Positions 8,223-15,893 of a stretch of 40,710 nucleotides of DNA are shown here, piece after piece. A program made the translations under genes and the position numbers. This stretch comes from Thermoplasmata archaeon (GTDB lineage Archaea > Thermoplasmatota > Thermoplasmata > Thermoplasmatales > Thermoplasmataceae), in contig JAKAYK010000002.1 of assembly GCA_021826765.1 (NCBI GenBank), forward strand, positions 1 to 40,710, given 5' to 3'. The notes below the pieces were generated by a model. It did no database searches, was not told the origin of the DNA, and saw only the letters and a program-made list of their open reading frames with translations. The first letter of the stretch is position 1, and the number at the start of each line of letters is the position of its first letter.

Positions 8223-9175
8223 TGCTATCCTCAGATATTATTTCAGCTCTTGGAAAGGCAATACTTTCCATGGAACTCTTTCTCTCGCAATTTCTATGGA
8301 GAATGGCTATAGATCAGGGATTAAAAAACCCACAGTCTTACCTGATCTGGCATCTATTCAATGGCAATCTAAGGAAGCTTGAAAATGATCTGTTTGATCT
8401 TGTGCCAGTATTGATATCAATTTCACTTGCATATTCTGGCATTGCCATTCTTATGGGATTGGAAAAGGAAAATAAGCACATTCTTGAAAATGCATCAGTT
8501 GGGTTATTTCTACTTGCATTTTCCGTTTATGTGATGAAGTTTACATTAATAGTTTCTCTGGATGCATCAGATGGAATTCTATCCATGTCTTCAGGCTGGA
8601 GTTATTATTTCTCTGATGTTTATGTGCTTTCAAGTATGGGGTTTTCAGGAAATCAGGCATACTCCGAAATATTTTTTTCAGGCATCTACACTATTGGAGG
8701 CATAGGAATAACTCTGTCTCTGATGCTCAGGGAGGGGATTCTTATAATGTTGTTTCTTCTCCTTCCCCTTTTATCGGTATTATCATTCAACGTGAAGGGA
8801 AGGGGTATTCTTATCAAATTGTGGATAGTGTTCCTTGAGGCAGCTTTTCTGCCGGTACCAATCCTTTTGATGATATATGTTTATATCAACCTGAGTGGAG
8901 ATTTCTTTCAACAGCTGGGCATCATAATACTTATTTCATCTTTTCCTGCTTTTCTCTCATATGGATCTTATAGAATTGCAGGCGCAAGGTTCTCCTCACT
9001 GCCATTTTTAATTGAATTTGAAAGGAAGAACATGTCCAGTATGGTATCACCTACCAAGGGGCCCCTGTCCGTTCCATTCCAGAACACCATAAAACAGTTA
9101 AAGAATACTTTCCCGGAGGGGGAGATGGGGAGACTGGTAACAGAGATGAACGGAGGATCCAGTTTTGAGCACTGA
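8222..9175 (+). CDS. Polytopic membrane protein, candidate CedA/VirB6-like channel
   Basis: A 317-residue integral membrane protein with about six or seven hydrophobic segments (roughly residues 62-83, 91-112, 145-165, 170-190, 196-220 and 229-248) and a soluble C-terminal tail of ~70 residues. The start codon overlaps the stop of the 94-residue pilin-like gene (TGATG), so the two are translationally coupled. The next gene, a VirB4-type ATPase, overlaps its end by 11 nt. Size, topology and partner genes match CedA of the Sulfolobus Ced DNA-import system and the VirB6 inner-membrane component of type IV secretion. I see no catalytic motif; the assignment rests on context. Confidence 0.6.
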   Translation: MLSSDIISALGKAILSMELFLSQFLWRMAIDQGLKNPQSYLIWHLFNGNLRKLENDLFDLVPVLISISLAYSGIAILMGLEKENKHILENASVGLFLLAFSVYVMKFTLIVSLDASDGILSMSSGWSYYFSDVYVLSSMGFSGNQAYSEIFFSGIYTIGGIGITLSLMLREGILIMLFLLLPLLSVLSFNVKGRGILIKLWIVFLEAAFLPVPILLMIYVYINLSGDFFQQLGIIILISSFPAFLSYGSYRIAGARFSSLPFLIEFERKNMSSMVSPTKGPLSVPFQNTIKQLKNTFPEGEMGRLVTEMNGGSSFEH

Positions 9176-10988
9176 ATTGCTGAAACCGTTGGAAAATATT
9201 TTTCCATCATCAAGATCCAACGACAGAAGAAAAGCAGTCATTGTGTTCACATTATCTGCCATATTCATTATTTTCTATCTGGGGCTAGAACTTGAGGCCT
9301 TAATTCTTGCTATATTAACAGTACTGGCCATAATTTATTTTCGTTCAAGATCCAGCGCGCTGAATATAGAAAAGGAAGAAAATAATTCAACACATTTCTA
9401 TAAGATCAGCTCTGATTTCTCATGGGAAGACAGCAAAGAGCAGGCTTGGAGAAATCTTACAAATTTAACATCTTTATGCAGTTATATTGGCGTAAACTTT
9501 ACAGTCGTATCATATCCGGATAACAGCAATTCATCCATGAGGCCAATTTCTGTTGCACATGCAGATTATCTGAATTTCATAGATTCAACCTTTCCGGAAC
9601 GGCACAGTTTCTCAAGTGTTATTAAATTGGAGAATGTAGACGAACTATCAATTGGCAGGATAAAGGAATCTGTTTCAAGAATTGGAATCAGTATGGAAGA
9701 AAGTAGCAAATTTATACTGACTTCTGCGGAATTTTTTTTCGGGGAAAAGGATCTGAAACTGGATGGAAAATATATCTCCGGAAAATTTCATTATTGTGTG
9801 CTTGCATTAAAAAACATTAAGGGTGGTAAATATTTCCAGTTATCAGACATTGTAAGAAGAATTAGGGGTGATGTCCTCTTTGTAAACGACTTCAGGATGA
9901 TGGACTCACAAAATAGCCTTGTAATAAGGAGGCAGATTTCTACCATATTGGCATCTTCAAAGATTAAAACTGAAAAAAAAATTGCATTAAAAAATTCATT
10001 CAAAGACAGGGAGGAATCTGCTATCATCCTTAAAAAAACAGATGAAAACGAAATAATTGACACATCTATGTTCCTCATCATAAAGGCAGATGCGCCTTAC
10101 GAACTAACAGATAAACTAATCCATGCAAAATCATTGACTGAACATTTCTCCCTTGAGACTCAGGTCGTAAATGATCGGAAAACTATAGAGAAATTGATTT
10201 CCATGAATTTTTCATCATTCCATTACCCAATGCTGTCAGGAAATATTGCTTCACTTATCTCCTTTCTTGGAACAAAAGTGAAGACTAATGGGATAATAAT
10301 TGGAAAAAATTCAATGACAGGAATGCCTGTTCATTTGGATATATTTTCAGGTGATTCATATAATTTGATCATTCTTGGAGAAACAGGTTCCGGGAAGACA
10401 TTCTTCTCAAGGCTTGTGCTCTGGCGCCTCCTCATTTCGGGAATGGTTGAAAAGATCATGATAATTGATCCTCAGGATGAGTTCTCATCCATTTCATTTG
10501 CAGACAGGATGGGGGCTGGAACGGAGTATTTTCCTGAGATAAAAATTTTGACAGGTTATGGAGACAATTATCTCAGACAAATGGAGGAATATATTACAGG
10601 AGACAGTTCAAAGAGGAAAATGATTCTGGTGGATGAAGCACATTTATTCATAAGAGACCAGGAGAGCAAAAATAAAATGTCTTATCTTTACAGGGTATCA
10701 AGGCATTATAACGCTTCAATAATGATCATAACACAGGACGTGGAGGATTTCAAACAGCCCCCTTTAAACAGCATCATCAACAATTCAGCATATGTTGGAA
10801 TTTTCAGGAATAAGATGTGGGATTCTCTTAAGGAATTTGGGATCTCACCTCAAAAACATGGTTACAGCAACTTTGAATCTCTTGGTGGTGGAAAAAGTTC
10901 AACAGAATCTGAAATGTTTCTTTACACAAATGGGAGAATGAAAAAAGTAAGCGTCCTTGCATCAGGGTGGGAATTATCGAATCTTTAG
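9165..10988 (+). CDS. VirB4/HerA-type secretion ATPase, candidate CedB
   Basis: A 607-residue membrane-associated AAA+ ATPase of the VirB4/TrbE/HerA group. Two hydrophobic helices occupy about residues 20-63, followed by a VirB4-like N-terminal domain and the ATPase domain. Walker A GETGSGKT is at residues 405-412. Walker B MILVDEA has Asp490-Glu491. Downstream is a sensor-like strand ending IITQDVEDF, and the family's NNSAYVGIFRNK segment follows. It starts with TTG, preceded by GGAGGA 8 nt upstream and overlapping the previous gene by 11 nt; the first in-frame ATG is over 100 codons further in. It should energise a pilus or DNA-translocation channel formed by the two upstream products. The system label (Ced-like) is inference. 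Confidence 0.8.
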   Translation: MSTELLKPLENIFPSSRSNDRRKAVIVFTLSAIFIIFYLGLELEALILAILTVLAIIYFRSRSSALNIEKEENNSTHFYKISSDFSWEDSKEQAWRNLTNLTSLCSYIGVNFTVVSYPDNSNSSMRPISVAHADYLNFIDSTFPERHSFSSVIKLENVDELSIGRIKESVSRIGISMEESSKFILTSAEFFFGEKDLKLDGKYISGKFHYCVLALKNIKGGKYFQLSDIVRRIRGDVLFVNDFRMMDSQNSLVIRRQISTILASSKIKTEKKIALKNSFKDREESAIILKKTDENEIIDTSMFLIIKADAPYELTDKLIHAKSLTEHFSLETQVVNDRKTIEKLISMNFSSFHYPMLSGNIASLISFLGTKVKTNGIIIGKNSMTGMPVHLDIFSGDSYNLIILGETGSGKTFFSRLVLWRLLISGMVEKIMIIDPQDEFSSISFADRMGAGTEYFPEIKILTGYGDNYLRQMEEYITGDSSKRKMILVDEAHLFIRDQESKNKMSYLYRVSRHYNASIMIITQDVEDFKQPPLNSIINNSAYVGIFRNKMWDSLKEFGISPQKHGYSNFESLGGGKSSTESEMFLYTNGRMKKVSVLASGWELSNL

Positions 10989-11036
10989 GGCAGCAACGTG
11001 TGATGAAAATTTACACTCTTTATTTTTGGTAAGATA

Positions 11037-11279
11037 TTATGGATTCTCCCACACATAAACATAAAAAATGCCGATGATTCCAAGCACAATCATGGGGACT
11101 ACAAACGAATATAGGCCTGGGTCCAACCATGTTCCATAAAGGATTGACCATGATACATAAAATAGAATCCCTATGAGAAGAAAAATGAAACTTACTGCAA
11201 GCAATGCATTGAGATACATTGATCTTCCCTTGAATGATCCTAGTTTTCTTTGTGAACTTTTATTTTCAAGTTGAGTCAT
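11037..11279 (-). CDS. Small two-TM membrane protein, unknown function
   Basis: An 80-residue protein with a basic N-terminus (about 20 residues) and two membrane helices (about residues 24-46 and 56-76) joined by a short loop. I recognise no family. It is convergent to the VirB4-type ATPase, 48 nt from its stop, so it is not in that operon, though its 2-TM form resembles small Ced accessory subunits such as CedA2. A TATA-like TTATATCAG lies about 25 nt upstream on the minus strand, which supports a real leaderless gene. Confidence 0.6.
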   Translation of the reverse strand: MTQLENKSSQRKLGSFKGRSMYLNALLAVSFIFLLIGILFYVSWSILYGTWLDPGLYSFVVPMIVLGIIGIFYVYVWENP

Positions 11280-11586
11280 TACGGAAATGCATACAATTAA
11301 CTGATATAATTTTTTTTATATTGTTCAGAACATCTTCACTACATATTTTATCTATCAAGGACTTCTGGAAAATCACACACATCATGGGCCCACGTTATCA
11401 ATTCAACACAAATTACGCTCTAAGTCAAATCATACGGTTTCAATTTTCTTCCTTCCGAAATTCTATGGTGTTCCAAATTTGTCAGATCAGTGGTTAAGAG
11501 AAAATATCCTGCATACAGGCAATTTATCTAAAAAGTCAGAGTAACGTGCCCATAAGACTTATCAGGTTCAAGCACATAGGTTTTAC
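11280..11586. other. Intergenic region, no gene recognised
   Basis: About 300 bp between the 80-residue membrane-protein gene and the PH-like gene. It holds the promoter of the minus-strand gene (TATA-like near 11301-11310) and a weak TATA-like element (about 11551-11560) before the plus-strand gene. A plus-strand open frame running from within the neighbouring gene to 11497 has no family resemblance. I see no RNA gene. Confidence 0.5.
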
Positions 11587-11949
11587 ATGGTGAGGATACA
11601 GTTTCTGGAGGATGAATTTGAGATTGATCTGGAAGGAATAGAGAAATTCGAGGCGGTGAAAAGGGAACTCCGGATACCATACTCATGCATAAGCAGGGTT
11701 GACGACACAGCGGGAGATGTTTATGGGGGATTAAGGCTCATGGGAACAAGACTCACACAAAACATGTACGATTTTGGAAGATTCACCACAAAGGAAGGGG
11801 AAGGATTCTTTGCTTTCAGGAAGAGGGAGAATGCATTTGCAATTCATCTCATCAACAATAAATACGGGATAATCATTATCGAAACTGAAAACAGGGAACA
11901 GGCAATAGAAGAATTGAGAGCAAAAATGGTGAAAGGATCAGGGGCCTGA
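11587..11949 (+). CDS. PH-like (bacterial pleckstrin homology type) domain protein
   Basis: A 120-residue protein with an all-beta pattern ending in a helix. The segment GGLRLMGTRLTQNMYDFGRF, followed by an aromatic strand and a late IIIETENREQAIEEL helix, resembles the small PH-like proteins of prokaryotes that have a G-L-R-x-x-G-T turn. The molecular role of these proteins is generally unknown; ligand or membrane association is a guess. It stands alone between a divergent small gene and an orphan permease gene. Confidence 0.55.
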   Translation: MVRIQFLEDEFEIDLEGIEKFEAVKRELRIPYSCISRVDDTAGDVYGGLRLMGTRLTQNMYDFGRFTTKEGEGFFAFRKRENAFAIHLINNKYGIIIIETENREQAIEELRAKMVKGSGA

Positions 11950-12151
11950 AATCTCTTTTTTCTCAATATACAATCATCATGTTATTTTATAAGTCTAATA
12001 TATGAATAATGCGTTAAACTTATCCTCATTCTTAATTTATTAAATCATTTAAAGTTCTATTTTTAGAATATTTCCGCACAATGGTGAGCAAATTTTAGGG
12101 CATGTAATATATCATAATATTAATATCTAAAAAGATAATCACAAAGAAGAA

Positions 12152-13663
12152 ATGAGCATTATCCGGTTCAGTTTGATTTCTTTAAGAAGCTTTAAACAAA
12201 AAAACATTATCGCATTTATAATCGCATCATCAATTGTCCTTATGCTCAGCGGATTAGCTATTAATGCTTCTCAACCGGTTGTCTATGATCATTATGTTTA
12301 TATGAATTTAACCGCTTCACAGATAGGAAACACAAATAATTTCCTGGTAAAAGGGTTTATTCTTGATAAAAACCTTTTGCCAGAATCAAATTCATCATTT
12401 AATTTCGAAAAATCCCCTTCCCACATGTTTTTTGGCGGGAACAATTTCAGTGCTTGTCAGCAGTTTATACTTAATGATATTCAATCCCAGAATAGATTGA
12501 CAAATTCTGAAGGGCTTTTTTCATTGGAAATCAATGGCTCTGGAAACTATTCCAAATATTCGTGTTTTCAGCAAATAATGTCCTTTTTTCAGTACAATTT
12601 TGTCTTCAGCATAAGCAATCTATCCGGGTCGCAGCAAGACTCTATGATAGAATACCCGCCCGGTCAGCAATTGATACTTTTACCTTATTATAATTTGGGA
12701 AATTATGGAACTGCAGCTGTAGTCTTCATTCCCGGAAATAGCAGCAATACTTTCAACCTTAGCTATAAAACTTACTCTAATTTAACCACAAATACATCAG
12801 CAATTTTGAATCTTGGAAAATTTCATTACGGAATTCCACAAAGGGTAGGCGACTATAACCAGATTTTATCAATGAATGAAGCTTATTCAGTATCATTTTA
12901 TTTCAACAACAATCTTTATAATAGCCTTAATTTTGCTCCACCCACTTCCAGCTTCAGTTTTTCTTCACAATTAGGATTTACTGTTTATTTTTTTAGTGCA
13001 GTAAGTATTATCTTTATCACAACCACGATCGCAACAAACATATTTGACAGGCCAATGAATGAATTTTATCTTTCAATTCCTGAAAAAAGAAGAAATGTAA
13101 TCATAGGATCCGTTATTCTGGGCACCATCGCAACAATCATTTCAACAACAATCGCATTTTTACTTGGAGATATAATTAGTATTATCCTTTTTTCAGCACC
13201 ATTAAACTCATCATCTATCTTAAATTTGATGATATTTAACCTGTTCCTTTTTGCAATTATCTCTCCTATTTATTTCTTCTTCGGCACACACACCCGTTAT
13301 GGTTCAGGAATTAAGATTGGAATTTCATTGATGCTTGTCATTGGAGTCCCATTAATTTCCAATATAATCGAATCAGTATTTTCTATAAGCATTTTTGTAT
13401 CCGGTTTTGGAGGAAATCAAATTTCAATGTTATATCTTCCATACCTTCAAGAAATAAGGATATTCAATCTGTTGACCGGACTTATCCCATTCACAGCTCC
13501 AATGGATTTGTTCAACTACATGGTAAGGTCACCATTTTTAGGAATAGTAATGCTGAATCATCTGTCAATATTTTATCTGAGTCCATTGATCTTTTTCTCA
13601 CCATTGATCACATGGTTTGTCCCCCTTATCTATCTCAGTATAAGAAAATATGAGAGAGTTTAG
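12152..13663 (+). CDS. ABC-2-type permease-like membrane protein (orphan)
   Basis: A 503-residue membrane protein. One N-terminal helix (about residues 20-40) is followed by a ~230-residue extracytoplasmic domain rich in Asn/Ser with many N-x-S/T sequons, then about six membrane helices to the end. This topology (TM1, large outer domain, TM2-6) is that of ABC-2-type permeases common in Thermoplasmata, where an ATPase gene is usually adjacent. No ATPase gene lies next to this one, so the ATPase is elsewhere or the protein is not a transporter. The gene is more A+T-rich than its neighbours. A TATA-like element near 12112-12128 precedes the ATG by about 28 nt. Confidence 0.55.
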   Translation: MSIIRFSLISLRSFKQKNIIAFIIASSIVLMLSGLAINASQPVVYDHYVYMNLTASQIGNTNNFLVKGFILDKNLLPESNSSFNFEKSPSHMFFGGNNFSACQQFILNDIQSQNRLTNSEGLFSLEINGSGNYSKYSCFQQIMSFFQYNFVFSISNLSGSQQDSMIEYPPGQQLILLPYYNLGNYGTAAVVFIPGNSSNTFNLSYKTYSNLTTNTSAILNLGKFHYGIPQRVGDYNQILSMNEAYSVSFYFNNNLYNSLNFAPPTSSFSFSSQLGFTVYFFSAVSIIFITTTIATNIFDRPMNEFYLSIPEKRRNVIIGSVILGTIATIISTTIAFLLGDIISIILFSAPLNSSSILNLMIFNLFLFAIISPIYFFFGTHTRYGSGIKIGISLMLVIGVPLISNIIESVFSISIFVSGFGGNQISMLYLPYLQEIRIFNLLTGLIPFTAPMDLFNYMVRSPFLGIVMLNHLSIFYLSPLIFFSPLITWFVPLIYLSIRKYERV

Positions 13664-13803
13664 AAGTTTCTGTTCGTTATTATAAATGTGAAATAACACT
13701 AAAAATATTTTTCCGGCCTTTTTTAAAAAATTCTGCGATTTAGCATGTGGAATTTAAAAAACATTGATAAAATTTATTTTAAACGGTTTAATACCTCTTC
13801 ATT

Positions 13804-14166
13804 ATGAACGATTTAGCTGCTGAGTTTTTTAAGTGTACAGACAGGGAAAGAGCTATTTTCGAAGCAGGAATAAAATTAGGGTCAATATATCATCAGTATG
13901 TTGGAATGCCAATAAACAGCACAAACGTTGATTCAGCGGAAAAGGCCATTATGGAAGGTGTAAAAGTACAGCCATTCATATCCGGGGCATCTGTGAAAAT
14001 TAGGCGCGATTCTCTCAAGAGTGGTGAGGGAAATTATTCTTATCAGTCTCTTACAGGAGAAATGATGGATGTCGAAATCAGTGTGAAATATGGGGAGGAA
14101 ACCGTGACTGCCAGAATGTCCTATATTGAGAAATTGAATTATCCATTGATGTATCTGGAGGATTAA
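13804..14166 (+). CDS. mptD: Archaeal dihydroneopterin aldolase (MptD, DUF381)
   Basis: A 120-residue protein matching archaeal MptD, which cleaves 7,8-dihydroneopterin to 6-hydroxymethyl-7,8-dihydropterin and glycolaldehyde in the pterin (folate/methanopterin-like cofactor) pathway. The N-terminal segment FEAGIKLGSIYHQYVGMP (residues 19-36), with Glu20 and His30, is the most recognisable part, and the length is that of the M. jannaschii protein. A TATA element (AATTTATTTT, 13771-13780) lies about 29 nt before the ATG. The gene heads an operon with an NTPase and trm1. The assignment is from memory of the family, not a search. Confidence 0.8.
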   Translation: MNDLAAEFFKCTDRERAIFEAGIKLGSIYHQYVGMPINSTNVDSAEKAIMEGVKVQPFISGASVKIRRDSLKSGEGNYSYQSLTGEMMDVEISVKYGEETVTARMSYIEKLNYPLMYLED

Positions 14167-14167
14167 T

Positions 14168-14710
14168 ATGGCAGTAAAAATTGGAATCACGGGTCCAGTG
14201 GGATCAATCAAAGCTGAAGCGTTAGGAAAGATCATAGAAATGCTTAAAAATCAGGGAAAGGACATACAGGGTGTTCTTGTTTCTGAAATAATGGAACAGG
14301 GGAAGCTCAATGGCTATTCCATACTCGATATCTATACGAAGAGGAGAATTGTTTTCGCTGACACAGGAATTTCTTCAAGGGTTAAAATAGACAAGATAGG
14401 TGTTGACACAAGGCTGCTCGAAGAACTGCTCATACCAGCTATGCATAGGGCAATAGAAACGGCTGATGTAATAGTGATAGATGAAGTTGGAAAACTTGAA
14501 AATACGACTAAAAATATCCAGAAGACAATCAATGATGCACTGAACTCCACAAAGCCCATTCTGGTCACAATACACAAAAAGTCAAGAAATCCTGTTTTAC
14601 AGGAAATTAGGGCGCTGGAGGGTGTGAGAATATTTGACATCACACCAATCAACAGGAGTCTTCTCCCATACAGGGTAATGAAAGTTATAACTGGAGAGGA
14701 TGAACAATAG
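14168..14710 (+). CDS. THEP1-like nucleoside-triphosphatase with degenerate P-loop
   Basis: A 180-residue protein of the THEP1/NTPCR (archaeal nucleoside-triphosphatase) fold, usual length for the family. The order of elements fits: P-loop at residues 9-16, a GILV-type strand and VFADTG-like middle, then the Walker B signature VIVIDEVGKLE (Asp105-Glu106) and a late VTIHKKS segment. The P-loop reads GPVGSIKA instead of GxxGxGK(S/T). The Thr/Ser that binds Mg2+ is Ala16 and the preceding Gly is Ile14, so hydrolysis may be weak, altered or absent. The gene starts 1 nt after mptD with GGAGG upstream, and its stop overlaps the presumed trm1 start. The role in the operon is unknown. Confidence 0.75.
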   Translation: MAVKIGITGPVGSIKAEALGKIIEMLKNQGKDIQGVLVSEIMEQGKLNGYSILDIYTKRRIVFADTGISSRVKIDKIGVDTRLLEELLIPAMHRAIETADVIVIDEVGKLENTTKNIQKTINDALNSTKPILVTIHKKSRNPVLQEIRALEGVRIFDITPINRSLLPYRVMKVITGEDEQ

Positions 14711-15753
14711 AAGAGTATATTGAGGGAAGTGCAAGGATCAGGACAAGTTCAAAGCCACTGGAAAGGGGCCCCGGTAGATCAATGCCCGGATTCCTGAACA
14801 GCAACCAGAGACTTAACAGGGACATAACCATCAGTTTTCTCAATTCTTTTAAGCCTAATCTGTATCTTGACGGCTTTGCTGCTACAGGAATAAGGGCCAT
14901 AAGGGCAGAGAAGGAAGCTGCTGTCAAATCAGTGGCATGTGAAAGGAGCCTCAAGGCCTTTGACATACTGAAAGCGAATGCAGAATTAAACGATTTTAAG
15001 GGCGAATTGCACTGGAGCACCTTCGAATCCATTGTTTCGAAATATCATTTCGATTTCATTGATGTGGATCCATATGGAAACATAGTCCCCTTCACAGATA
15101 TTTCAATCAATCACGTGAAGAACAGAGGATACATCGGTTTCACTGCAACTGATCTTAGTGTTCTCACTGGTTCCCTCAGAGAAAATACAAGAAGAAGATA
15201 TGGGTCTGAAGTCCTGAACAGCAATCTCAGGCATGAAATGGGCATACGGAACCTGCTTGGATTTATTGCTAGAAGGGCAGTATCTCTCGAAACAGGTATG
15301 AATCCGGTAATATCTTTTTACCATGGCCATTTTTACAGGGTTATTGTACAGATTACAAAGAGTTCGGCTGAGGCTGACAGAACCGACAAATTTCTTGGAT
15401 ATGCTGATCCGGGCCTTATAGACCCTATTTATGGGAATCATTCATACGGGCCCCTGTGGATCGGCAAACTGGAATCTTTCTCCGGTGAGAAAATCATGAA
15501 TATTCCTGAGACCTGCAGTGAGGATTCCATTGAATTTTTGGGAAGACTTAAAAATGAGGATATCTCTCAGTTCTTCCTCGACCTCACTGACAGCTGTTCC
15601 AGAAGGAAAGCAAATCTGCCTGCCGTCGCCCATGTGCTTGAAAGCTGCAGTGAAATTGGGATAAGTGCAGCAAGAACACACTTCTCACCCACGGGCATTA
15701 AATGTGAAAACATGGAGCAACTTCGTTCCAGTATATTTCCAGAGAATTCATAA
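14707..15753 (+). CDS. trm1: tRNA (guanine-26 N2)-dimethyltransferase Trm1, apparent ATA start
   Basis: An AdoMet-dependent methyltransferase that makes m2,2-guanosine at tRNA position 26. Motif I reads DGFAATGIRAIR (Asp55) and motif IV FDFIDVDPYGN; NRDI before motif I is also typical of Trm1. The first in-frame ATG (14782) is too far in: family-like sequence, EEYIEGSARIR, continues upstream to an in-frame TGA at 14701. No ATG, GTG or TTG occurs in that stretch. The best candidate is ATA at 14707, overlapping the NTPase stop (ATAG) and 7 nt after GGAGAGG. This gives 348 residues, near the usual archaeal length. A sequencing error is the alternative. Confidence 0.88.
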   Translation: MEEYIEGSARIRTSSKPLERGPGRSMPGFLNSNQRLNRDITISFLNSFKPNLYLDGFAATGIRAIRAEKEAAVKSVACERSLKAFDILKANAELNDFKGELHWSTFESIVSKYHFDFIDVDPYGNIVPFTDISINHVKNRGYIGFTATDLSVLTGSLRENTRRRYGSEVLNSNLRHEMGIRNLLGFIARRAVSLETGMNPVISFYHGHFYRVIVQITKSSAEADRTDKFLGYADPGLIDPIYGNHSYGPLWIGKLESFSGEKIMNIPETCSEDSIEFLGRLKNEDISQFFLDLTDSCSRRKANLPAVAHVLESCSEIGISAARTHFSPTGIKCENMEQLRSSIFPENS

Positions 15754-15893
15754 TCAAATTATTTTCAATTTTGGTTTTCCTGAATTTTCAGCAATAAAAC
15801 TTAACGGCTATCAACAAAAAATAATCATAAATCATGTCATACAATATCACTGTACAGGGAATCTAAATATAATGGTATAGTAATATCAACAGA

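Noticed and set aside
11234..11497. An 87-codon plus-strand frame.
   Set aside because: It overlaps the better-supported 80-residue gene on the other strand, has no family resemblance and has no promoter.
14782..14784. First in-frame ATG of trm1 as its start.
   Set aside because: Family-like sequence continues upstream, and the truncated form would lack the Trm1 N-terminus.
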